Assembly: GCA_945897695.1 (NCBI GenBank)
Contig: CAMDGW010000011.1
Span: forward strand, 1 to 23,158
DNA: 23,158 bases
From: Pseudobacteriovorax antillogorgiicola
GTDB taxonomy: Bacteria > Bdellovibrionota_B > Oligoflexia > Oligoflexales > RGVZ01
Direction: 5' to 3'
A model generated the notes under the pieces. That model did not search any database and was not told the origin of the DNA. It saw only the letters and a program-made list of their open reading frames with translations. Of the stretch, positions 1 to 6,007 are shown piece after piece (position 1 is the stretch's first letter; the number at the start of each line of letters is the position of its first letter). Made by a program: the position numbers and the translations under genes.

Positions 1-2
1 TA

Positions 3-674
3 GTAGCATTGAACAAGGCATTTGGTGTCGACATCAAAGCATTGTCTGAGAAGATTCATCCCGCGAGCGAACTAAATACTGGCAAATGGACAAATGGACA
101 GGTTATCAGCTTAGTCGATGAAATCGCAGGAGGACGTCACGGATGGTCAAGCGAGTCCTATCCGCAGCTTTCAGGGCAAAACTCCCGAGAACCACGATTC
201 ATCAGACGGCGCCGCGCCTCAATAATGACACGTGTTTTGAAAGCCGTTAATGATCGCCAACCAGTGATTATGAGCAGCATGGTTGAGTTTGCCGCCTTGA
301 ATACAGAGAAAAACTCAATGTTTGAGTATGACCTATACATAAAGAAGGGCTACTCAGAGGGACAAGGTGGTCATCTGATTGTGCTAGAAGATTATGTAGT
401 CGACAACGTACCTGGAATCGGGCGAATTGGAGAGGGTGATGTCCCACCAGATCTCAAGCAGAAAGCACTCCAGGGGACCCTTGACTATCTGGTAGTGAAA
501 AACAGCTGGGGCACTGATAGACCCGAACGCGGATTAACAGATGGCTATACGAGATTTGACATGAAATACCTTGATTTCCCGCTACCATTTAACCTCAAAC
601 ACGGTGATTCAAACATTGGACATGGCAAGTGGTACAGTGCTCTTAGTAGTTTCATTCTTCCGCCTGGTTACTGA
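3..674 (+). CDS. Papain-like (C1 family) cysteine peptidase, C-terminal part, 5' cut by window edge
   Basis: The reading frame is open to the first base of the window, so the TTG at position 9 is not a convincing start and the gene almost certainly begins upstream. Counting from that TTG, the visible 221 residues carry the second half of a papain fold: a GGHLIVLEDY segment around residue 122 that matches the catalytic-histidine strand, and a VVKNSWG motif at 163-168 that matches the conserved Asn-Ser-Trp of C1 peptidases. The catalytic cysteine (usually in a QxxxCWAF context) would lie in the missing upstream part and cannot be checked. The predicted role is proteolysis, probably outside the cytoplasm as for most bacterial C1 enzymes, but no signal peptide can be seen. 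It converges with the mazG-like gene across a hairpin terminator. The family assignment is fairly sure; substrate and activity are unknown. Confidence 0.75.
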   Translation, partial: VALNKAFGVDIKALSEKIHPASELNTGKWTNGQVISLVDEIAGGRHGWSSESYPQLSGQNSREPRFIRRRRASIMTRVLKAVNDRQPVIMSSMVEFAALNTEKNSMFEYDLYIKKGYSEGQGGHLIVLEDYVVDNVPGIGRIGEGDVPPDLKQKALQGTLDYLVVKNSWGTDRPERGLTDGYTRFDMKYLDFPLPFNLKHGDSNIGHGKWYSALSSFILPPGY

Positions 675-689
675 TTTATAAAATCATAG

Positions 690-729
690 AAAATCTGTAG
701 CTTCAATCTTCTTGAAGCTACAGATTTTT
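690..729. terminator. Bidirectional intrinsic terminator between convergent genes
   Basis: A perfect 16-bp inverted repeat (690-705 with 713-728) has a 7-base loop and A/T-rich outer ends, giving a U-tract on either strand. It starts 15 bases after the stop of the protease gene and ends 19 bases before the stop of the opposing mazG-like gene, so it can serve both. Confidence 0.85.
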
Positions 730-747
730 ATATTGAAGACAAATGCT

Positions 748-1113
748 TCAAAGTTCCGTGTATTTTTTCGCCGAGCCTTTTGCTTTTTCTATCGGATATT
801 TCTCCTGATTTTTTCGAATTTTCTGAGCTGCGGCATGCAAGGGATTAATTTTCAATCTAGCAGCAAAATTCACCAAACAGATCAGCACGTCACCAAGCTC
901 ATCAGAAACTTTGGCAAGTTGATCATTTGTTAAGGTTGAGCTTTGTTCGGGCGTTAACCACAAAAAGTTTTCAAGTAATTCGGCGGCCTCTACACTTACT
1001 GAAATCGCCAAATTTTTCGGCGAGTGAAACTGCTCCCAATCCCGCTCTTCTGCAAATTTCAGGACTTGATCACGAAGGGAATCCATCGTCATTTCCGAAT
1101 CTACCATATTCAC
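748..1113 (-). CDS. MazG-like nucleotide pyrophosphohydrolase
   Basis: This 121-residue all-helical protein matches the short MazG-like/RS21-C6 (dCTP pyrophosphatase type) family, which cleaves (d)NTPs to the monophosphate plus pyrophosphate and so clears unwanted or modified nucleotides in the cytoplasm. The hallmarks are RDWEQFHSPKNLA near residues 24-36, the metal-binding ExxE (E42, E45) in VEAAELLE, the second half DELGD (E72, D75), and a C-terminal KYPIEKAKGSAKKYTEL segment typical of the family. The length is normal for single-domain members. The start is taken as GTG at 1113, because the sequence GTGA makes it overlap the upstream methyltransferase stop by 4 bases, which suggests translational coupling; an ATG two codons later is an alternative. 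It is the last gene of the rluA-methyltransferase-mazG operon. The exact nucleotide substrate cannot be read from sequence. Confidence 0.88.
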   Translation of the reverse strand: MNMVDSEMTMDSLRDQVLKFAEERDWEQFHSPKNLAISVSVEAAELLENFLWLTPEQSSTLTNDQLAKVSDELGDVLICLVNFAARLKINPLHAAAQKIRKNQEKYPIEKAKGSAKKYTEL

Positions 1114-2168
1114 CCCTTACGCTTGTTCACAGGCTTTTCTGAAGATTTAAAATTTTTCTTGCCGCTGTTTTGAAAATTACTTTCTTGGCGACGGGCCTCT
1201 TTGTAGGACTTTTTCCCTTCTTTGCGAACCAGCCTTTTATCCATGATCTCGCGGTCTGAATCGATAGCTTTTGCCAAGGAATCCGGCGTTACCACCTCAC
1301 CCGGACGATTCTTAGCTACCTGACGGAAGTAAAAAGACAAGGCACCTGACTCCTCGTGCTTCAAGACATCCTTTATTTCAGCAGGGTGTTTACGCATGAC
1401 AAAAAGATAATTAAATCCTCTAAGGTAGAAATTTCCTTCGATAGCGGAAGTGTGCCAATGATTACGTTTGAGCTTTTTATTGTGACGAGTCACACAAATG
1501 ATATCTACTGGCTCAAATAAAACAGACAAACGTAGAAACAATTCAAAACCCAAAGGAGCAAACGATTTCCCTTTGGCAAAAGAGTCTTGTATGTAAAGAG
1601 CGATATATCCACCTTCCTTGGTTACCCTATATAACTCCGCGATGACCTTCTCAAGTGACTCATAGTACCCACCGCCCCGAGCATCAAGCTCCCCAATGCA
1701 TTTTGGGTCTCCACTATATTTGATGTGGGTACTGTACGGAGGGTCAACAAAAGTAAAATCGATGGACTTAGCCTCAAGCGGTAGCATGCGCGCATCTGCC
1801 TTCTTGATATCAGGCCGTGAGGGCGCCAGATCAAAACCTTGCCCAATTCGTCCGAGATCTTTACAGACATCCAATGTTGTGCCGCTGCCACACATGGGAT
1901 CAAGTACTTTAGCCCCAGGCTTCGTATAACGTTGGAGTAAATTCCAGATGACATAGCTAGGCGTCACACCTGCGTACTCGCCATCACCTTGTTCATTTTG
2001 GCCGTAGTGCTGGCTTGGAAAATCCCACAGCGTTGTGGTCTGAACCATGGGCTTCGGCTGTTTAAATTTCTTATCTTCATCGCGCTCACGATCGAAATCT
2101 CGATTGCCAGGTCGAGGAGTCAATTTATTTTTCTGCCCATAACTGGGGCGTGAATTTTTAAAGTTCAT
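1110..2168 (-). CDS. SAM-dependent N-4/N-6-type (DPPY) nucleic acid methyltransferase
   Basis: The protein has 352 residues when started at ATG 2168. This start is chosen because ATGA overlaps the upstream pseudouridine synthase stop and a GGAGA ribosome site sits 7 bases ahead; the open frame that runs further upstream to 2375 is read-through inside the rluA gene. A basic, low-complexity N-terminus (1-40) is followed by a TTLWDFPSQHYG block (about 45-56), SAM-binding motif I LDPMCGSGTT (89-98) and catalytic motif IV FVDPPYSTHI (about 140-149). The motif order I then IV fits alpha/gamma-type amino-methyltransferases acting on cytosine N4 or adenine N6. A highly basic Lys/Arg/Ser tail ends the protein. 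No restriction endonuclease or specificity subunit is nearby, so it is an orphan enzyme. Its partners modify RNA (RluA-type) and clean nucleotides, so an RNA substrate is as possible as DNA. Confidence 0.82.
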   Translation of the reverse strand: MNFKNSRPSYGQKNKLTPRPGNRDFDRERDEDKKFKQPKPMVQTTTLWDFPSQHYGQNEQGDGEYAGVTPSYVIWNLLQRYTKPGAKVLDPMCGSGTTLDVCKDLGRIGQGFDLAPSRPDIKKADARMLPLEAKSIDFTFVDPPYSTHIKYSGDPKCIGELDARGGGYYESLEKVIAELYRVTKEGGYIALYIQDSFAKGKSFAPLGFELFLRLSVLFEPVDIICVTRHNKKLKRNHWHTSAIEGNFYLRGFNYLFVMRKHPAEIKDVLKHEESGALSFYFRQVAKNRPGEVVTPDSLAKAIDSDREIMDKRLVRKEGKKSYKEARRQESNFQNSGKKNFKSSEKPVNKRKG

Positions 2169-2884
2169 TTTGAATCTCCTCTGGGGAAAATGATATCTGC
2201 TGTCTCTGGAAATGAAGCGCTCCAAATGGTGCGCCAGTATTCTGGAATTCGCGCACAAAGCTTCATAGGAACCCCTCCCACCGGATGCTTGAATTCCAGT
2301 CGGGCAGCATGCAAAGCAACCTTGCCATCCCAACCAGTTGATGCCCCGTATTTTAAATCCCCCCACAGGGGACAATCAATAGCTGCAAACTGAGCTCTAA
2401 TCTGATGGCTTCGACCAGTGATCGGTTTCACCTCCACCAGAGATAGCTGACCTACAGATGCGAGAACCCTGTAGCTCAACACGCATTTTTTGGCGTCAGG
2501 ATGCCCAGACTTTACAACGCTAGCTTTGTTATCATCCCTGTCTTTAACGAGCCAATGCTCAAGAACTGCCGCCTCATCTTTGGGGCGACCTTCAATTACG
2601 GCTACATATGTCTTTTGGATCTCTCTTCCCCTGAATAACTCATTAAGCCGGGTAGCCCCCTTACTACTCAAGGCAAATAAAATCACACCACTAACTGGAC
2701 GGTCCAAGAAATGTATGGGCACGCAGTAGCCCTTTTTTCCCTCGTCTTGTCGCCCACCATTCCAAGCCCGTACCATCGCCAATAAGGTGTCATCTCCACT
2801 CGACTCACTGGCGACGGGGATCCTAGCTGGCTTCATTACAGCCACGAGATGTCGATCTTCGTAAATAATTTCCAGGGATTGCAT
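2165..2884 (-). CDS. RluA-family pseudouridine synthase
   Basis: The gene encodes a 239-residue cytoplasmic enzyme predicted to isomerise uridine to pseudouridine in rRNA or tRNA. The catalytic loop is HFLDRPVSG (58-66), in which D61 is the family's invariant aspartate; the usual HRLDR is changed to HFLDR. Further family marks are the opening segment EIIYEDRHLVAVMKPA, the LFRGREIQKTYVAVIEG block and GRSHQIRAQFA near residue 160. There is no N-terminal S4 domain, so this is the short RluA/RluC-like type and the exact target base cannot be named. The ATG at 2884 is the only start that includes the whole domain. It heads a three-gene operon, overlapping the methyltransferase by ATGA, and a promoter-like TTGACA lies upstream. 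Confidence 0.9.
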   Translation of the reverse strand: MQSLEIIYEDRHLVAVMKPARIPVASESSGDDTLLAMVRAWNGGRQDEGKKGYCVPIHFLDRPVSGVILFALSSKGATRLNELFRGREIQKTYVAVIEGRPKDEAAVLEHWLVKDRDDNKASVVKSGHPDAKKCVLSYRVLASVGQLSLVEVKPITGRSHQIRAQFAAIDCPLWGDLKYGASTGWDGKVALHAARLEFKHPVGGVPMKLCARIPEYWRTIWSASFPETADIIFPRGDSK

Positions 2885-2922
2885 CGATTAACCAATTGAC
2901 CGGCCGGCGTTAAAAATCGCAC

Positions 2923-2950
2923 CCTATCCCTCGCTTGAGAGGTCTGTCAA
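2923..2950 (-). promoter_or_regulatory. Candidate sigma70-type promoter for the rluA-methyltransferase-mazG operon
   Basis: On the minus strand a perfect TTGACA (-35, 2945-2950) is followed after 16 bases by GATAGG (-10, 2923-2928, 3 of 6 matches). It lies about 39 bases before the rluA-type ATG. The -10 match is weak, so this is a suggestion only. The divergent heme-protein gene must be served by a separate promoter in the same 126-base gap. Confidence 0.4.
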
Positions 2951-3010
2951 GACGGTATTGTGAACATTAATTAGCCATGATAAGAGCCGCTTCCCAGCAG
3001 GAGGCCCACC

Positions 3011-3742
3011 ATGGCACGTTTCAGCAAAAGTCTCAAATTCACCATTTTTTTAGCGACCTTTAGCGTTATTTTGATGGCTGCAGGAAAGTCCCATCTCATT
3101 TCGTTTAGTCACCCCGCAGGACACTCGGCGGTGGAAAAATTTAATCGCGGTTTGACCTGCTATGTCAGTGACGCACTTGCTGGACATCATGACGCCACTT
3201 GTACTCAAGTATCGGGCGGCCAGCTCAATGCCGCTGACATATCTGAGTTAGGCCAAGAGCAATTAACTAAAGTCATTGATCCCCAGACACAACTAGTTGA
3301 TGCCGAACAGATGCGCGCGTGGTGGGGCACCTGGTCCTATGCTATGCGCGAAAAGCAGCTAATGAATCAAATCATCGCAAGCGATCTTGAAACTTTTAAG
3401 AAAAATACTTTATTTACAACTTGGACGAGCGAGGTCATTGCTCCGAGTCTAGTCAAAAAGAAAACTCGGATTATCTACCGTTCTCCAGAGTCCTTTGTGC
3501 GTGCAATATCCGTTGCTCAAACACTTGATGCGGATTCTGAGGATATGAATGCAAGAGTATTAGAAACAGAAGTGGCCATTGATCGCAACGACGGATCAGG
3601 AAATGCAGACTTTTATTCTTACAATGCTAGAGGTCAGCTCTCGACAACCTCTCAGTTTCCAGTTGGCGAAAGGCAAGTTCCGGCGTTTTGTCTTGGCTGC
3701 CACTTCCAAGCTAGCAGTGAAACCTTTACGCGATTTAACTAA
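3011..3742 (+). CDS. Exported protein with C-terminal c-type heme motif (CxxCH)
   Basis: This 243-residue protein starts at ATG 3011, with a GGAGG ribosome site 6 bases ahead. Residues about 9-24 form a hydrophobic N-terminal segment with no clear cleavage motif, so it may be an uncleaved membrane anchor or a signal peptide placing the protein in the periplasm. The only recognisable motif is CLGCH at 227-231, close to the C-terminus, which would covalently bind one heme c. A single CxxCH at the extreme C-terminus, followed by a short Phe-containing tail, recalls cytochrome P460/c'-beta-like proteins, but I cannot confirm that fold by eye. No second heme motif and no cytochrome maturation gene are present in the window. 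Its convergent neighbour is an acetyltransferase with only 19 bases between stops. Function is unknown; heme attachment is likely. Confidence 0.65.
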   Translation: MARFSKSLKFTIFLATFSVILMAAGKSHLISFSHPAGHSAVEKFNRGLTCYVSDALAGHHDATCTQVSGGQLNAADISELGQEQLTKVIDPQTQLVDAEQMRAWWGTWSYAMREKQLMNQIIASDLETFKKNTLFTTWTSEVIAPSLVKKKTRIIYRSPESFVRAISVAQTLDADSEDMNARVLETEVAIDRNDGSGNADFYSYNARGQLSTTSQFPVGERQVPAFCLGCHFQASSETFTRFN

Positions 3743-3761
3743 AATCTCGCAAATTGTCAGT

Positions 3762-4319
3762 TCAATATAGGTTAGACTTACCAACGTTTCCAGAGTTCCA
3801 CTCTCGTCTGAGAAGACCCATAAGATAGACATCTTGATAACGTCCGTCCTGAAACAACTCCTCTCGTGATCGCCCCTCGTGTTGAAAACCGAGTCGTTCG
3901 TAGCACCGAATAGCAGACTCGTTGTTAGCATGCACATTGAGTCGGATTTTATTCAAATTATTTTGATCAAAGAGAAAACCGATCAATAGCGTCAATGATT
4001 CCGCACCTAGACCCTGCGACCAATAAATTTTTTCAAGGTAAATACCAATGTCGGCATAAGAATTTTTCCGATCGATTTTATTATATCCGCAGCTGCCGAT
4101 ATATCGACTGTTAGATTTTTCCTCGATACTAAAATAAAAATCCCTACCAAAATCCTTCCACACTTTGTTTAGATCTTCTGTTAGTGACGCAAGACTAACC
4201 GGAGCAAACAAATCTCGACTAAATCTTTTCATTATGTCTTGATTGTGAAATATCTGAATCATCCCTTCGGCATCACGCGACTCGGGTGCACGAAGCCGCA
4301 CTCTTGGACCTTCAATCAT
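3762..4319 (-). CDS. GNAT-family N-acetyltransferase (RimJ/RimL-like)
   Basis: The protein has 185 residues and shows the Acetyltransf_3/RimJ-L pattern. It opens with GPRVRLRAPESRDAEGM. The acetyl-CoA pyrophosphate-binding loop reads WSQGLGAESL (about residues 100-109), standing for the family Q/RxxGxG/A. The NESAIRCYERLGFQHEGRSRE block, which typically closes the fold, lies near 130-150. Members acetylate ribosomal protein N-termini, amino groups of small molecules or antibiotics; nothing here picks the substrate. The start is ATG 4319. A 13-base perfect palindrome lies just upstream. The gene is A/T-richer than its neighbours. It sits downstream of the LEA-like lipoprotein gene in the same direction with an 81-base gap, so co-transcription is possible but not evident. 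Confidence 0.85.
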   Translation of the reverse strand: MIEGPRVRLRAPESRDAEGMIQIFHNQDIMKRFSRDLFAPVSLASLTEDLNKVWKDFGRDFYFSIEEKSNSRYIGSCGYNKIDRKNSYADIGIYLEKIYWSQGLGAESLTLLIGFLFDQNNLNKIRLNVHANNESAIRCYERLGFQHEGRSREELFQDGRYQDVYLMGLLRREWNSGNVGKSNLY

Positions 4320-4342
4320 AATTGTCTAAACCTCGATTCAAC

Positions 4343-4355
4343 TTCCACCGTGGAA
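4343..4355. promoter_or_regulatory. Perfect 13-base palindrome upstream of the acetyltransferase gene
   Basis: The sequence TTCCAC-C-GTGGAA is an exact inverted repeat with a one-base centre, 23 bases ahead of the acetyltransferase ATG and in the gap after the lipoprotein gene. Position and symmetry would suit a dimeric repressor operator; no matching regulator is identified. Confidence 0.3.
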
Positions 4356-4400
4356 AATATTATCAACAGACTAAAGATTTCCAGGCGTCTATTTTTGAAA

Positions 4401-4880
4401 CTATTTTCCTATTTCGCGATCAAACGGAACTGGAATTACGCCGGCCCAAGTGCTTATTGAAGCTGATCCGCGGATTCTTGCCTTGTCCTTTGCTTTTCCA
4501 TTGATAAGGTCCATGGCAACTCCGAGGATCTCCTTTGTTTGGAGAGAAATCGGGATCTGAACCTTTTGGGCGGCATTCGCTTTCAATGCAATTTTTTCTG
4601 CTGCATGTCCAGATCCCAAGGTGGTTTCACTCAACAGCAGGTCAAAATTCAAGCTATCAATCTGAAGCTGTTTGCTGTCTTGATTGAGAACATTCAGCAC
4701 AACTTCAACCTCAATTTGCGAAAGTGACGCAGATTTAACCTGAAAGTCTGCCAGACTAATCTCGGGTTTTTTGGGCACTAAGCCGAGAGTTGACGCCAAA
4801 TGCATACATCCTGAACTTGAAAGACATATAACCGCTACAAATGTGATCGACTGAAATCTTCTAACATGTAAGTGTTTCAT
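4401..4880 (-). CDS. LEA14/WHy-like lipoprotein
   Basis: Started at ATG 4880, the protein has 159 residues with a classic lipoprotein signal: basic MKHLHVRRFQ, a hydrophobic stretch, and the lipobox SSGC ending at Cys25. This start is preferred over an open-frame start at 4919 because it places the signal peptide correctly and does not run into the divergent gene. The mature part (ISLADFQVKSASLSQIEVEVVLNVLNQDS and onward) has the alternating beta-strand pattern of LEA type-2/WHy domains, including the N-Q-D-S turn where many members carry NPN/NPx. Such lipoproteins occur in many Gram-negative bacteria with ill-defined envelope or stress roles. The family call is by pattern only. It is divergent from the TonB-like gene. 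Confidence 0.65.
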   Translation of the reverse strand: MKHLHVRRFQSITFVAVICLSSSGCMHLASTLGLVPKKPEISLADFQVKSASLSQIEVEVVLNVLNQDSKQLQIDSLNFDLLLSETTLGSGHAAEKIALKANAAQKVQIPISLQTKEILGVAMDLINGKAKDKARIRGSASISTWAGVIPVPFDREIGK

Positions 4881-5026
4881 GAAATTCTTACCTTTTGAGC
4901 AAAAAATGCCTGCCCTCAATACGCGTTGATCTCATCATTATTTCATCGACAATATTCTATCTTTTGAGTGCCGATAAACCAATAAAAACAAGTCTGAATC
5001 GATTTAGGAATTTATTTTCAAAGCGA

Positions 5027-5974
5027 ATGCGATTTTCTGACGCTAATAGTGGTTTGAAGTTAAAGGGATGGGCATCCATTGCTATTTCAATCACGATTCA
5101 TGTCTCTTTGGTAATTTTGACGTCAATCAACCCCCTCAAGCGTGTGAATCATCAAACCGCAATAACCGGCACTGTCCCAAAGTTAGTCCTAAACCATCCT
5201 AATAAAAAATCTATCGCCCGCCAGACGCCCCATCATCGGAGAGCTCACGCCCCTCAAGATACATCCAGAATAAGACACCAGAGGAAAAATTCGAAAAATT
5301 TTAGCAATACGCCACAACCACTCCGGTACCAGGACCTATTACCAAAGGAGCAAGACATCGCCGCAATATCGCAGGATGTCGAAGCCTCCAAATCAGGAAA
5401 CGAAATCGCTAGCCGCAGCGCAGACCCAGAAAATGAAGGTTTTTCGGAGAATATGAGAAATCGGAATTATTCGGAGATCTCTACTTTCGCAGTTGATCTT
5501 GCGCAAAGGCTCTTTGTGCCCCTTGCCCTGACAGAGGTCGAACCACGGGGCGTGGCATTTGCCCGTTATAGTCGGGGACGAATTGGCGCTAATTGGGTCA
5601 TCGAAAAAATTAAAGGCAACCCTTATGGGCGCGCTATTTTATTCGAAGCGCTCACGTCTTTGCGCCCCGATAGCCTTGGAATTATCAAACTGAACCTATC
5701 CGAATTCCAATCAATCCGTATCGAATTCAAATTCGTTGCAAAATCGGTGACAAGACTTGAGGCACCAAGACCTTGCGTTCATATCATCGGAAATCTCATT
5801 TCGATTGAGGTCACTAAAGAATTTATTGATAAGAAATGGATGATGCTCGGACCGGGTTACGTCAATTTAATCGGGGTTGGATTATTTGCTTATGACAAGC
5901 TCGCCAAAAACCCCAAAGTGGATCCAGAAGTTATGCGTCTTAGGCAATCTCCAGTGTTTACTCATGAGCAGTAA
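5027..5974 (+). CDS. Divergent TonB-like inner-membrane protein
   Basis: From ATG 5027 this gives 315 residues. A short cytoplasmic N-terminus is followed by one transmembrane helix (about 14-34, SIAISITIHVSLVILTSI, with the His seen in many TonB anchors). Next comes a long polar, basic and Pro/Gln-rich linker (about 35-160) and a C-terminal globular domain. In that domain, ARYSRGRIGANWVIEKIKGNPYGRAI followed by LNLSEFQSIRIEFKF loosely resembles the TonB C-terminal fold. The frame is open upstream to a TTG at 4895, but that extension would add a second hydrophobic stretch and overlap the divergent lipoprotein start region, so I reject it; no good ribosome site is seen for either choice. The domain organisation supports a TonB-family role in coupling inner-membrane energy to the outer membrane, but sequence similarity is weak and no exbB/exbD lies nearby. 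Confidence 0.5.
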   Translation: MRFSDANSGLKLKGWASIAISITIHVSLVILTSINPLKRVNHQTAITGTVPKLVLNHPNKKSIARQTPHHRRAHAPQDTSRIRHQRKNSKNFSNTPQPLRYQDLLPKEQDIAAISQDVEASKSGNEIASRSADPENEGFSENMRNRNYSEISTFAVDLAQRLFVPLALTEVEPRGVAFARYSRGRIGANWVIEKIKGNPYGRAILFEALTSLRPDSLGIIKLNLSEFQSIRIEFKFVAKSVTRLEAPRPCVHIIGNLISIEVTKEFIDKKWMMLGPGYVNLIGVGLFAYDKLAKNPKVDPEVMRLRQSPVFTHEQ

Positions 5975-6007
5975 ATTTTTATGGAAAATTCGATTCAGGC
6001 ATTGGCT

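Noticed and set aside
2169..2375. Extended N-terminus of the DPPY methyltransferase
   Set aside because: It lies wholly inside the rluA-type gene in another frame; the ATGA overlap and GGAGA site favour ATG 2168.
2900..2907. CCGGCCGG palindrome near the rluA-type start
   Set aside because: An 8-base GC palindrome is expected by chance; no second copy was seen nearby.
4881..5026. Upstream extension of the TonB-like gene to a TTG at 4895
   Set aside because: It would add a second hydrophobic stretch ahead of the anchor helix, has no ribosome site, and occupies the leader of the divergent lipoprotein gene.
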